DNA of 64,000 nucleotides from Callipepla californica brunnescens (GCA_023055505.1 JALIRH010000004.1:32741502-32805501), one strand, 5' to 3'; counted from the stretch's first letter, positions 14,991 to 28,063 are shown. A program made the numbers and translations. Notes: generated by a model not told the origin, from the sequence alone.

Positions 14991-15034
14991 TATAAATCTC
15001 TAGGACGCCGCAGCTGTGACTGGGTTATTTATAG
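14991..15034. promoter_or_regulatory. facing TATA-like boxes; MEF2-consensus site
   Basis: TATAAATC on the plus strand (14,991-14,998) faces TATAAATA on the minus strand (15,026-15,033). The second lies inside TTATTTATAG (15,025-15,034), which fits the MEF2 consensus YTAWWWWTAR exactly. An E-box CAGCTG lies between them. The arrangement could be two core promoters or a MEF2/bHLH enhancer; the sequence alone does not decide. Confidence 0.35.
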
Positions 15035-17413
15035 CTCCGCTTTTACATTACCGAGCCCAAAACATCACACAAAGAGGAAGGTAATGAAATCTCCACCTCT
15101 CCAGCCGCCGCTCTCTAATGTGAAGCGGCATTTCCAGGAGCCATTTTCGCTGGGCCGGAGAGTCGAGGAGCAGCCGCGTTCGCACGCTCGCAGCCGCTGG
15201 CAGGCGGCCCCGCAGCTGTGGCACGTCCCGCACACACGCACCCGCGCTGCGGTCCCCCCGCTCCTCACCGACGGATGGGAAAACTGCGGTGCGTTTGCGG
15301 CTTATCGCGGGCAAACACACGCATCTCTCCCCTTTCGGTCCCGCAAATACACAATTGCAAACACATTCTGGGTTAAATTCTATTTTCACTTACGGTATGC
15401 AAATATACAAGCTGAATGCTTCCATTAAGATAACAGATTTACGACTGTGTAACTGAGATCAGAATATGGTGCTGACTCTCTCATACATAAATTTCCATAG
15501 CTGCTCCTGAATTTGTCTCTTTCCTCAGCCGCCTCGCCACGCATTAATCATTCAGCATTTAAATCAGCCTTCCACTTGCTTCTTTTTGCTTTGTCAATGA
15601 AAATGGTTCAGCATTAATTATAAAACTCAATCTCTGCTGAGGTTTTCTTGGCTTTTTTTTTTTTTTCATTAGTGGGTGGAAGTGTGGATGTGCAGACTTC
15701 TTGTTCTGAAGTGTGTTTCTGCTCAGAAATACCCCGTGTGCCATCCGTACTGCAGAGCACACGGGAGCCTGCGGGTGAGCTCGCGGGTGTGTGAGCTCGT
15801 GAACTTCCATGCCAGGTTGGGAATGCGTGTGCATACATGTGCGTACGTAGGAAAGATAAAGAGACTGTGTTGGAATCAGAAATGCTCCACAGGCTTTATT
15901 TTTACAGCTCAGATTTCAACCACTTCCCGAACCTGAAGATTTCCACCCTAGCACTGCAGATGATTTCAGGTTACAATGTGAGGAGTTCATGGCGACTGTC
16001 GATGTGTTCTGAATTGTGTCTCTTTGTGACAACGCTACAATGTGGGTCTGGTTTTTCACTGTGCTAAAACCTCTCCAGATTTGCTTTCATTTTTTATAAT
16101 CAGGATTGTACATCCCTGCTCCAGCGTGCTGAGCAATCCTGCAGCACTGCACTGTGCGAGTACTGCAGTGCACACGGTAAGATAATAAAGCAGGATGCTG
16201 CAGCCAACAGCAAATCGCGAGGCAATAAAACACAAAGGCTGAAGGACTGGGTTTATTTGGGATATGTTTTAGTGCATGTGCTGAATACAGTAAGGGAGAG
16301 GCTGACTGAAAATACAGACTCATTAACCGGAGAGTGACTAAGCTTGTCTTTACAGGTATGATTTTCACAAGTGTGAATGTTTCACTCAGTTATTACAAGG
16401 CATAAACTATACCAGTGTGTAAATGCTTTCCGATCTTTTCATTATGATGGGATGCTGCAACCTATATTTAACCCAAGGGGAGGGAAAGAACAAGAAACAA
16501 TTCTCGCTTAGGCAATCATTTCTCTTATCAGTCACACAGATCTGTCAGGCCACTCTCACTGCCAACCAGGGATTAGAAAAAGAGGAAAAAGGGCAACCGG
16601 GAGAAAACTGTATTTCTCTGCAAAAATACCGCATGGATCTGTGTCAAGAAATGAAGGTAACCTCCAAAGTGATAATAGGATGAACAATGCAAATGCTTTT
16701 CCCCTTCTGGGATTTTGGCAGGAGTGTCTGGCCCTGGTGCAGTCACGGTGCCCTCCCTCCCTGCAGCTGTGGCTGAGAGGACAGCAGTAGTGCCCGTCAC
16801 CCCGCACCACACACAGATTCTCCCTGTCCCGCAGCCCCTGACAGTTCTGTGCTGATGGGCGCTGCAGCCCGTGGCACTCTGTGCCATCGAGATGGGCTTG
16901 TGGCTCCCGCTCTGCTCACAGAGCTCCTGCCCTCTGCACTGGGTGCAGTAATTGCCTCAGTTGCAGAGAACGACCAAAGTAAAGGGCTCTGAGAAGATAT
17001 CAGGAATGGAATCAATCCGGCACGCTAAGCCAGGGAGGAATGGGAAGCTGTAGAGCAGGAAGTTAATACTACCCGAGCGACACACATTCTGTGAAAAACC
17101 AGAAACCTTCAATCTCCACAGCTATCAGGCAGCGTTTTTCACTCCTACTGGAAAATTGGAAAATAGGAAGTGTCTTTACTCTATGATGGAATAAAAATAA
17201 GTAGAAATAACAGTACTTAGTCAAATAACACAGCGTCTCTCCCATGTAACAGAAGTTGTGCTTTAGCTAAACACTCAGATAGCGAGTTGGGAGTGAGCCC
17301 AGCGTTTGGGTTTATTTATTTTGCACAGAGCTCTGCCTGTACTGCTCTGATGAGGTTAGCACGCAAACAAAGAGGCAAGACTTGGTGTAGGTCAAGTTGT
17401 GTTCTCTCCCAGT

Positions 17414-17431
17414 AAAAAAAAAAAAAAAAAA
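17414..17431 (+). repeat. poly(A) run
   Basis: A18 homopolymer. No retrocopy or LINE body is recognisable just upstream, so it is not assigned as a retroposon tail. Confidence 0.8.
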
Positions 17432-18950
17432 GAAAAGCAACAAGGTGAGTTTAATTCACATTTACATCAAAACCGCTGTGTACTCCTGGGAGCAAAACAA
17501 GCTCGGAGTCAAATCCACTCTGGGGAGCAGTGCCGCAGGGCAGGTAAGCAGCAGAGCACTGCAGATGCAGCACAGCTTGCAGAGCAGAGCAGCAGGGTGG
17601 GCTCTCAGGTGCAGAGCAACAGAGCCGTAGCCCCTGCTGCCATTCTCCATGCAGGGCTGGCGTGCGGCTCTCCTCACCTTCCCCTCCTGAAGCTGGAAGC
17701 TGCACCTTCCCATGGAGAGCAACATCTACTCCAGCTTTTCTCCCTTTCTCAAGTGCAAGAATCTACTCCAAGACAAGCACTGGCTCGCCATCGTAAACAC
17801 AACCATGCTAGAAATTCTTGCAAGTGAAGCTGTGTTGGTTAGAGACCATCTGATACCAAAGCCATGTCAGCAGAGCGGTGACCAACCTGCTCTCAGGTGG
17901 ACAGACAGCATTCTGTGCCAAACTCTGACTTACACTCACACCTCACCACGAGCCATGCCAGCATGAATGGGATGTGGAAGGAGCTTGACCTTGCGTGTGC
18001 TTCACATCAGTGTAAAGGGGAATTTGGAACTGTATGTCTATAGCTGCATCCAAATTGCTTCCAGTTTTTCTACACGCTTATTTTAGGAGGATTTGTCACC
18101 CATCTGCATGCAAATAACATTTGCAGGGGAGTTCTGAGTAATGGGGAGAAAACAGCTTGCCACTGTTATTAGCCTACAGCTGACACCTTGGTGAAAAGTG
18201 CTGTTGAGAGATTCGGGTTCGTTCCTCAAGGACATGTCCCATCCTTCCACATCGCTATGAGGATGGCAGCGCTGACCCCACGCTGGGTACAGCACAGGAG
18301 GCCCATATCAAAGTGGGCCCTGCAGCCCAAGTGTTCCTAATAACCCTCTAGATGCATCTCTTCCATCCCTTCCTGATCAGAGGGGAGGCACGTGACATGG
18401 TGGAACAAGCGAAGGTTTCATGTCCTTTGCCTAAGTTAAACAACTTCATTCACAAGAACTGTCAGTCCCGTTCCTTCCCTAGCCACGAAACTGTCTGAAT
18501 TTTTAATGCACTTAGATTTTAGTACAATATTTTTACACCACTTTACATTTTTACATCTAAGGTTTCATTCTCTGCTAAACCACCTTAGGCTTCAAAACTC
18601 GCATTTCTTTCAGAGTGATTCTGTCTTCTTCCACTTGACAAGTGCCACATTTTCCCGTGATTTTCTGCTGGCATTTAAAGCAATTCTTACTTATCTCTCT
18701 GGGCATTTGCATCATTGCTAATTTCTCGACAGAGGTGCACAGCTCCAGGGTTACTGCCCTGCAAAGCCATCCCCCGGAGCTCACAGCACTTCAGCTGACC
18801 TCCAAAACCAGTGACCAATTCTCATTTGTCATTACGTGAAAATTACAAGTGCTTCAACCAGCAGACACAGATTCACATTTCCAGCCACTCTACATATTAG
18901 GCATAAACTGAATTTGAATAAAATCATTTGCACATGTGCAACCTACATTT

Positions 18951-19000
18951 ATGCATGCAAATCAGGCAATTAGGTACAAAATTACCTGATTTGCATACAT
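18951..19000. repeat. inverted repeat of two octamer sites
   Basis: Arms 18,951-18,971 and 18,980-19,000 are inverted copies, 19 of 21 positions matching, with an 8-nt spacer. Each arm contains ATGCAAAT, the POU/OCT octamer (18,955-18,962 on plus; 18,989-18,996 read on minus), followed by the same CAGG(C/T)AATT extension. Both mismatches are C/T; in a minus-strand RNA they would be G-U wobbles. It could be a palindromic enhancer core, an ancient conserved palindromic repeat, or a small hairpin. Confidence 0.7.
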
Positions 19001-22000
19001 AATGCTTGAATCGAGCAAGTAATACGCAACAAAAACATATTCTATTAATATTATTTTCTTCTGAAATTATCTGCAACTGGATTAGGAAATACGAAGGTTT
19101 TCATCACTCAAAATGCCGAGTCTGCCTGATGAACGTTTCGAGTTGTGCTGAGGTACTGGTTAATCACACACATGGGTGACACTGGCTTGGTACCATGTTT
19201 GGTAGCTAACTGAATTTTGCAAAAAAATGTGCAATTCTACCTTTGTTTTATTTTAGAATTCAGTGTATGAGTATTAAAGCACTGCAGCACAGAGGCCCCC
19301 CAGATTCGCTTCTGGATTCAAATACTTACTAATTTTTCGCTGCTGCTGCTTGTGCAGTGCAGCTGCTTCTCTGTGCATGCAGGCGAGAAGTTTGCTCCTA
19401 AACACGGCTGCTACTATAGTAAAAGAAGCCGGTGGGAACGTGATGTGTGGAGACTGGAGGTTACTCCTCCAGGACTGTAGCTGTGAGCAGACGTGTCACA
19501 GCCTGTGGGTAATGGAGTGAGAGCTTCCCTCCGCAGGGCAGCAGCAGCACGGCGGGGCCTGGCTCACGGGAAGGTGACAGCCGCGGGGAGGCCCCGGTGA
19601 CACCTTTGTCTCTGACCTCTGCTGGTGGTGGCCGCTGACTCTCATGGACGAGCTGCTCACACGTGAACCAACGCACCTCCTCGCTGTGCCTCCCTTTGTT
19701 GTGCTCTGTCTTGCTCAGAAGGCAAACTCCTCAGGCACAGACCTGTCCCATCTGTCTACAAAGCCTTATGCATACTAAGGTGCTCTGGCTGCGGAATAAA
19801 TAAACAATTACTGCACTTCTGCTGTGGTGTAGAGACATTTTTGCACGTCTCTAACTGTTCTCATGGGCTTATCTCCAAACCCCTTTATTCGGATCGTTAC
19901 CATTTCTGAGACAGGCACTCCTTCAGTTCCTGTACCCGCGTTAGAAAGCTTCACATCGCGCTCAAGGTGCTTCCTTAGTTATGCATCCTGGAGTGGGCTT
20001 TCTGACACAAAATGCTGATTTTTATAGAGGTAGCTTCCAGTAAGCTATGCAGCGACCACCACATCTTCTCCCAAATATATGGACATGTTTCATTTCAAAC
20101 TAGGCAAAATAGTGAGCAAAATGGTTTCCTCAGTGTGAGAAATGCATGCGCCATAAATTTCACCTGCTACTCCCTGGCTCCTTCACGTCTCACCAGCCAT
20201 GTATCAAGACCTATTGTTTTGGTTTTTCATGCTCAAACTGCACTTTCCAACTTTTCTACATCTCCTCTCATTCTTTCTCCTTTGCTATTTTAAACTGTAA
20301 GCATGTTGAAAAAGACTTACCTACCACGTTGCACATCTTGGGCTGATAAGGAAAATAACAACAAAGGCCACTGAGGTACTTGCAAAGTCAACATTCAAGA
20401 GCTGTAGTCTGGTGATGACTTTGTCTTTGATTATGGGCTGCCTCTCACTTAAGATCTTCTCATTATTTCTTACTCATGGATGAACTGGTTACGAGGGACT
20501 CCTCACCCCATGACCTATTGCCCAACTCCCCTATTTATGTTATTTCCAGACTTTGCTGCTCTGAAAAGTTGTGCTGCTTGTAACTGCATGACCATTTGAC
20601 TCTTATTTGCCTGCCCAGGTTTAAAAATGACCCCATCACAACAGTTTCTGAGCAGTTCTCAAGCATTTGAAACCAGAAAAAGTCTGCATGTTTCACTCTC
20701 ATTTTCCTGCCCGCCTGCTGAAGGATTGAGCTTGCCTACTTTTCCTTTCTCGCCTTTGCCTCTGGCATTTGTTCTTACTTCATCCTCTATTTTAGGCTAA
20801 GGGTCTCCGGAACACCTTGACACACATCCCAAAAGAAGAACATTTCCATTTCTTGATCTCTCCTGACAGGAACTACTCGCCACACTCCACAACTTCATTT
20901 ATGCAGGAAAAGAAATACTGTAGCTAGTCATAGTCAGCACCGCCTCTGTAAGATCAGGAATTCGTTAAGAGGCACTGGAAAGCATAAGGGCCAAGAATGT
21001 AAGAACATCTGTAAGCGATATGCATTTCAAGCTTCGGAAGTAAAACATCACAGCGGTTCCTGTGTCCCAGGTATGGTGTACTTCACGCTAATCCCAACAT
21101 CTTCCACTTCAACAATTATATTTGGAGAGCGCTCAGGTCCTTTCAGAGTTTGTTCTTCACATGTGACTAGTTTAACCTCACAAATTCCCAAACAGGAAAA
21201 AAGTGTTTTTGTAGGAGATTGTACACTTATATACAAATCTTCCTTGATGTATTTGCAAACAGTGGTTAAGTCTAACCTGCCCCTTTAAGGACCTGTGGAC
21301 ATGGAGTAAAACAGCTCTGTGAGATCATCATGCCCAGCAGGGAGAGAGGGTCAGAGGAATTACAGAAAGGACTCAGCAGTGGTAGCAAATGAAATAGGTG
21401 AGCTTGCATGGTTTGTGTTGCTGTAGCAGACAGGACCCTTCAGCTCATCCCCCTCTAGCTAGGTGCTCCAAGGAGGAGGAACTGCTGTCTCAAATAATTT
21501 GGAATGCTGAAACAGAATAATCCTTGGGGAAAGTAAACCAGAAGCTTGTGCACCATGCAGCACACTGACAGGGAAATGGATTGAATTTCTAAGAGGAAAC
21601 TGGGGCAGCTACATAAAAGATAATGGCAAAACCAATAGTTAGATATATCTCAATGGATTCTTCTGCTGTGAGGAGGAAAGGTGGAGATGCTGTTGTCTGC
21701 TGCTGAAAACAAATACAGAAAAAAACCCACAGCAGCAGTCCGGACACTCCTCCTGCAGAGTCAACAAAAGCACCAGGAACTGCAGCCCACACCTCAGCAG
21801 AAGAGATTCCTGCAGCATTTGCTGACACGTGGGGCTGGGACTGTTGCTGGGCTGGTAGAAGGCAGCTTGGGCAGGCTTAGCCCTGAGCTGATGGAGCGAA
21901 AAAATCACCCTCAAATGTCTGTCTGCACGTCTGGATACTAGTGTGCTGAGGATGAGAATCACAGTGCAGAACACCTCCCCAGTGAGAGGGGCCATTGTAT

Positions 22001-23269
22001 GCAGCACAAATCGTGGAGCTGTTTGGCTCTTGTTCTGGTCATGCTGAAATTGACTCCAGAGGCACAGGCATTGCATCTGGGCTGAGCTGCATTCAGGGGG
22101 AATGCGCTCATTTATAGCAACCAAACAGCGAGGGAACATCACTCGCTTCTCAGAGATGAGATGGAGGAACATCCGCAGGGTCTGCTGCTGGGGCTGGAAC
22201 TGATCACCATTCTGGGCACTCCTCTGCAAGTACTGATGGAAGAAACAGAGGTGGAGGGAATTAATTTCTGTGACCGATAGGAGCATTCTGCTCCAAAAAG
22301 CAAGGAAGATCTGTAGCTTGCCAAAAAAACTTCAGAAGAACACTCTAGTCCTGCATCAGTTTGCAGAAGGTCCTCTTGAGAGCAGGGAAATGTTAGCAAT
22401 ATGTAGCTGGCACGCAAAGTTGTGCACATGAAGGGATTGTTCACTGGAGCATATCCCTGTCGTGTGCCATTTGAGCCACGGGCGGAGGTCTCTGTTCAAC
22501 ACAGCAGCTTTCTGGATCAGGCGGCCACAGAAAGCCTTGAGGGGAGACCAAGGGGTAAAAGCTCTAACTGAGACCAAATGGTCTCCAACTGCACAGGAAC
22601 TCTACCTTTACTTCAATGAAAAATCAAGAGAAGTCTGGTGCCAGGTTTCCTTAAGGAACAACAGCCAAAAAGGCTTAAGAAGCTTAGCAGAAATAGCTAC
22701 TCCAGGTCCAGCCATTCTTAGACATAAAGGAAAGCTGTGGATAGGTCTGCAGATGTGACGATCCTGAAACAGAACATCCCTGAGAGATTTGTGTGGTCAC
22801 AACACAGGCGTCAGCAAATGGCAGAGCCCATCCAGACAGGACCCTGAGGGTACCCGTGTGTGCACTGCTGGGTACTGATCCTTTCAGTGCTTGCAGCAAA
22901 CATCATGGTGACTCTCCGTGGTAGGAAGGAATCAGGTGACTCTACAAGGAGCTCATCTGAGAAGGAAACTGCGTGGAGCAGGTGACACACTGCAGTTCCC
23001 ACTGAGTGAGACCGAGATGAGTGCAAAGGACGTGTTTTGAGCAGAGCAACAGCCCCGCTCTGGTTTTGTCATTTGGTTCTATGGCTGAGGGACTCTCACT
23101 GGCTTTAAGCACTTGTCATCTGCTCCGGGCAAGGAGAAAGATTTAATGACTGTACAAATGCGTGTTTGTGGGCTGTGTGCTGGAAGATTCCCTCCACCGA
23201 AAATTTATAAAATAAATATTTGTCTGTAGCAGTGGGGGGGGTGGGGAGGTGAGAAAGGCTTTTCTAAAA

Positions 23270-23420
23270 ACAACATTAATCTGATGTGTGCTTTCAATAA
23301 AGGTGCTACATATTATCCAATGTTATTGCTAACCAGTTCTATAAAGTTGTATTGTAATTAATTTCCATAGCAACGTGGCTATGGCATATATCCTGTGTTA
23401 TAAATCAGAGGGAGAAGGAA
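23270..23420. promoter_or_regulatory. AT-rich candidate conserved element with RFX half-site
   Basis: An AT-rich stretch with TAATTAATT-type homeodomain cores and CCATAGCAAC (23,365-23,374), a perfect RFX half-site. CCATAG at 23,365 is mirrored by CTATGG at 23,379-23,384. It resembles a vertebrate conserved noncoding element in texture, but conservation cannot be judged from one sequence. Confidence 0.25.
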
Positions 23421-25259
23421 CGGGAGAAGCATGAAGTAAGGACTACAGAGCAGAAACTGTCTTGATTATTACTTGCATCTCGAACGTTCTTATTAGTCCA
23501 ATTTGTTTAAGCAGTGTTTATTTGTAGGTCATCTTGAGGATCCAGCCAGGCTGCACCTGCCTCCCCAGGCATGCTCAGACATAGCCTGGGATTGCACATC
23601 TTCAAGGGAGAGCAGGGTGGGGTTCCTTTAAATGACACAGCCCTCTGCTAGGAGGAAGTTTCAAGCTGGAACTTGCAAAATATGCACAACGCACTGCTGT
23701 GAAAATCATATCAACAGAACAAGGAAGATCTAGGCAGAGAGCTGCAAGTAACCATGCAAAAAAGCCCAAAGGAGCTGCTCTTTGTGTTAAGCGTGAGCGG
23801 TGCAGTTCCCAAGAAATGCTGCTGTCTCTTCCAGCATGAGGAAAAATGGGCACAAAAGCATGAGAATTTCTGCATTGTTTCCTGATACTTAACTGTCCCA
23901 CAAACCACTGGGCACCTATTGAGGATGCTGACTCATGAATCTATCACAGGTTGCAGGTCCATGTTAGCACAACATGACTGTTCGCAGATCCCCAGTTGAT
24001 GCCATCCTGACAGTTCCACCTCTTACTGCCTCCCTTCCAGCACAAGTGACGCAATGAGCACAGCTGAGAGTGTGTGTTTGGATGAGCTGGAGAAGAGCTG
24101 AAAGCAAGCAGGAGGAGGAGGAGGGGAGAACAACCTCTCAAAACCACAACAAATGTTTGCCAAAATGGAGGATGTATACTTAACCAAGGTACAGCTTCTG
24201 AAAGGCTGCTTCCTTCTGATAAGATACAAGGAATCATCTTTCACTGAAGGAGGTGGGATAAAATAGATGCACCAACTGGCCTTTCTTATCAGTGCAGTCT
24301 GAGTTCTTTGTGGAGGAATTATCTTTGCATGTAGCAGAGTCAAAACACATCAACAACGCTGAGCAAGTTACAGAAAATATTGAAAAATTTACTCCTGCAG
24401 TGAGGTGAGAACTTCTTCAATTGCTTTAAACCTAGATATTTTACGCCTTCCTGTTTTCCTCTTCCAGGAATAAGTTATAGATGCTGGAGAAGAGAGCTCT
24501 GGGAGAAAATGTCTAGCACACCCAGCTAACTCAAATGAGCTGCACCATCTTATTCAGAGGCCTGTACTTTTCAGCAGCAGACCAGATATTCAGGCTTCTC
24601 ACTCCCTCCCTGGTTCTGCCCCTAGCTCTGACACAAATCAAATCTACAAAAGCACATTGTCCTTACCTCAACTGTGTACCAGCCTGGACATGTTCAAATG
24701 AAAACCTGGGCTACGCTGTGATCTTTGCTTTTGCTACCGCGATATGTGCAGTGAAGAGTGAGATTGCCTCAGATACGTCTGGAATACAGCAATTCAAAAC
24801 AACCCCCTCTCATCTTTGATTTGAATTTGCTGTGCTTTTCATCATCGCCGAAGGGGAGCTCCTACCTCTGACACACAGGTATGCACTCTCCTTCACCCCA
24901 GCCCTCACTGTGTTGCATCAGCAAGAACAGCAACAGCCCACGGCCTCAGAGCTATCAGAGTGAAGGACACAGGCTTACACACTGCAGCCTGGCTCTGGAA
25001 GCTGTTGTTCCCAAACGCCTGTGTGGTGCAAGCACTTTTGAGTTCAACCATACGCGGTCATTATTACAACTTGCTTTTAACTCAGAGGAAGGGAGAGCAG
25101 CAGTCAAGCACAGGCACGGTCTCCCTCTGATAGGCGTCTGCTGTGTGAGTTGGCCGAGCGCTGCAGCCTGCCCATCTGGAACATGGATAAACTCACCCAG
25201 CAACCGGAGGAGTGACTTCGCCCTTTACTTGGCGCAGTCCTCAATTAAGGTTAGCAAAG

Positions 25260-26900
25260 TCCTGTCCGGCCTTGCATGCAAAGCACTTAACTCGCGGAAG
25301 GGCAAAACCCTGTTCTGGTTTCAAAGCAGACTCAGGGCCTCCCCCCAGAGCGAAGCCCCCACCTCCAACCGGTCACGCAGAGGCAGGCTGCTAAATCGGC
25401 AGTTCGCCCGAGGAGCGAGCGGAGGCTTGCAGCAGCATGGCTGCTTTCTCTGCACATTCCTCTGGTGACGCTGCTCATTACCCAGCATGCAGATAACCCT
25501 GAGTCAAGGCTTTGGTATGAGCGGCGCTGCCAGGAGCTGCGTGCTCGGAATGGAGGTTACAGCGTGTGCCGAGGTGAAGCGCCCGCGGCCAGCTGTGCCC
25601 TGCTCGCCTCCCCCGGCTCACACCGGATGCCCCTCTGCCCGTCTGCAGAAAAGGAGCTTTCCAGTGCCTCCCGCCACCGTGCCGCTCACCCAGGGATCAC
25701 GCTCATTGAGAAGCTCTCGGCCTAATAGTAATCCCGACGAATTTAGCTGCCGCTAATAAATCCCACCCCTCCGCCCCTCCCAACCTGCCTCCATGCAAAT
25801 CCATTTGTAGGTTACTTGAACAATAGCGGGGCTGCGATCGGCCCTCCCCGCTGGCAGCCCGCAGGGAGGGAGGGGAGGAGGATGATGACAGCGGGGAATT
25901 CTGCTCGGCTCCTTGAAGCTGCACAGACATGTTTCGTGTCCCCGTTCCCAGCCCCATTGCGGAGGCAGGCGGCCGGGCGGGGATCGCCGCTCACACGCTC
26001 CCCGGCCCCGCACAGCCGGGTTCGGCCCCAGCCGGCACCGCGGTCACGCCGCCAGCCCCAGCCCTCGCTCGCAGGGCGTGGAGCGAAGTGGGAGGCCTCC
26101 GCGCTGCCAAGAGCCCTCCCGAATAGAGCAGGCACAGGGCAGCGCTCGGCCAGCGCCTGCCGAGGGAGCGGTGCCGGCCCGAGCGAGAGCTCTGCCGGCC
26201 CCGCTACGGTTCTCTGCGGGGGAAAGCCCACGATCTACCCGTTGTCAGCGGGTGTGGGAAGGGGTCGTTTTCCAGACGGTACGTTGCTTTTCATGGCCGG
26301 CAGCAGCTTGCATCTTTGAGATTTCTCTGCAGAGGGTCACAAAAGCAGCAGCGAGCACATACGGCTGTGCCGGGCTCCAGGGGGAAGAGCCCTGAGCGGA
26401 TGCCAAATCAGCTGAAACCTAAGAAGCTTGACCTTCCTCACCTCCACCCCTGCTCCCACCTCCTCCAAATAACCCTACAAGGGCGCATGGGAAGGCTGGG
26501 TGCTCAGCAGCAGGGAAACGCAATCCCGGCCGGCTGCGTGCTGGGGGGCCCTGTGTTCTGGGCAGCCTTAGCAGCAGCCCCCACCGCCGCCCGCAAGACG
26601 CAGCCCGGCACAGCAGTGGGGATGAATGCCCCGGCCCCGAGTGGCCCTGCACGTCTGACCGGCTGGGGGGCCGTGACCAGCGTCCTCCCTCCATCCACGT
26701 GGCCGCCGGCTCCCTTCTGCTTCTCCCTCCGCGATTCCCCGAATGGCTGACAGACAGCGGGCTGGTTTGCTGGCAGGAACTGGACGCGGTGCAGAGTCAG
26801 GGAGTGGTTTGTGGGAGCAGAGTGAGCCCCGCACGGTCCCCAGGCAGGCCGGCCCCGAGCAGCCTCCTCAAGCACCTAATCCTTCTTTAAAGGCACGCAC
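25260..26900. promoter_or_regulatory. gene-less CpG-rich block (CpG island 2)
   Basis: GC- and CpG-rich sequence, densest at about 25,830-26,260, lying 3.3 kb beyond the IRF2BPL poly(A) site. Its left edge carries TAATCC (25,729-25,734, OTX/PITX type), the exact octamer ATGCAAAT (25,793-25,800) and the SOX-like AACAATAG (25,819-25,826) within 100 bp. The open frames here are CpG-island artefacts that resemble no known protein. Likely an unannotated noncoding promoter or an enhancer. Confidence 0.5.
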
Positions 26901-27354
26901 CCGTCTGCCGCTCCTCCCGTGTCAGCCCTCGGCAGAGCCTCGCTGCTCCCTGTCTGTACTGCAGGTTTTAAGGCAGGAACCGAAACAACAAAAGCTCAGT
27001 ACACGCTTTCCAGACACTATGAAAATAAACACAGCAGTTTCATGCTGTGTCTCCTTCCACACAAGAAGGTATAAACATGCCCTCTGCATCTTCAAGGGCA
27101 TGGGTGTAAGAGCAGCTGTGTAGGTACAGAACTGTGTTTTGGGTAGAAAATGCATGCTGTAATGGATTCTGGTGGCTGAACGCCAAGGGGGAAGCTGTTC
27201 TGCTTCAAGAATAGCCCTACAAGAGTCAGCATTACAGTGTGACAGTTCAGTACTCTGCTACAAATCTACAGGATGTGTCACTTTGGCAGAGAAAGAGGCT
27301 GCTAATGCACAACACAAGCCATCCTGCTATGAATGGAGAATGGCTGCATACCAC

Positions 27355-27373
27355 AAAAAAAAAAAAAAAAAAA
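27355..27373 (+). repeat. poly(A) run
   Basis: A19 homopolymer with no recognisable retroposon body beside it. Confidence 0.8.
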
Positions 27374-28063
27374 GAAAATGGCAAGAAGCAGAGGAGAGGG
27401 AAGCTGCAAAGCAACTACTGCATAGTACGCTGGGAACCTGAGAGCTAGGAGGAAACAAAGCCCATTCCCTTGAGGGGAAGAAGAACTCAGTTCACAAGAC
27501 ACGTAAAGAAGCAAAGACAGCCCTTTTTCCAGGGACCGCTGCAAAGCTGTGCTGGCAGCCAGCCTGTTTGAAACGACTGCCGCTTCCAAACAGTGTCAGT
27601 CCTGACCAGTTCGGAGCTCCAGTGCTGAAGGAGGGGAGAGGAAGAGCATGCTTAGATGCACAGCACTGCTAAGCAAACAGAAAAGATAACAGGGTTTGTG
27701 GTGAAGGACACTCCTGATGGAGCTGTGTAGTATTTCCCCCAAAAGGACATAACATCTCCTGGCTGCACAAACACTTCTATCTCCAACTCGCACAGAGCTG
27801 CCAACACTTACAAAACAAACATCCAGTGACACACGTGTTCTAGCCCATTTCTTAGAAAATAAGGCTACGAGGCTATTAAAAGTAATGTCAAGAATAATCT
27901 CACTGGAAAAAAAAAAAACACCTTGGGAAAATAAAGCATTTAAATACTTCCCATTGCGAGGAGGAATGAGAGCACAACAAATGACCACCTGGACAAATAA
28001 ATTTTATACGTGATGAATTCGAGCAAACGTTTAGCTTTACCTTAAATAACTGCAAAATAAGGC

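Larger units (their letters stand above)
13950..15345. promoter_or_regulatory. gene-less CpG-rich block (CpG island 1)
   Basis: CpG is dense at about 13,985-14,270 and again at 14,740-15,320, in contrast to the CpG-poor flanks. No protein gene starts here that I recognise. Near 15.0 kb the block holds a plus-strand TATAAATC (14,991-14,998), a minus-strand TATAAATA (15,026-15,033) and an E-box CAGCTG between them. It may be the promoter of an unannotated noncoding RNA or a CpG-island enhancer of IRF2BPL about 18 kb away. The block assignment is seen in the sequence; the function is inferred. Confidence 0.5.
15360..25250. other. gene-free intergenic stretch with octamer dyad
   Basis: No recognisable exon. 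Items seen are exact octamers at 15,397, 16,687, 18,108 and 18,705, the octamer dyad at 18,951-19,000, an A18 run at 17,414-17,431, a minus-strand open frame of 215 codons at 21,639-22,286 that resembles nothing I know, and an AT-rich patch at 23,270-23,420 with an RFX-like half-site. Between about 19,000 and 21,600 I see nothing nameable. Confidence 0.55.

Noticed and set aside
16144..16171. 8-bp inverted repeat GCACTGCA / TGCAGTGC
   Set aside because: Arms too short and common to be meaningful alone.
24881..25468. 195-codon plus-strand frame ending near CpG island 2
   Set aside because: No family resemblance and no supporting signal; overlapping frames are open too.
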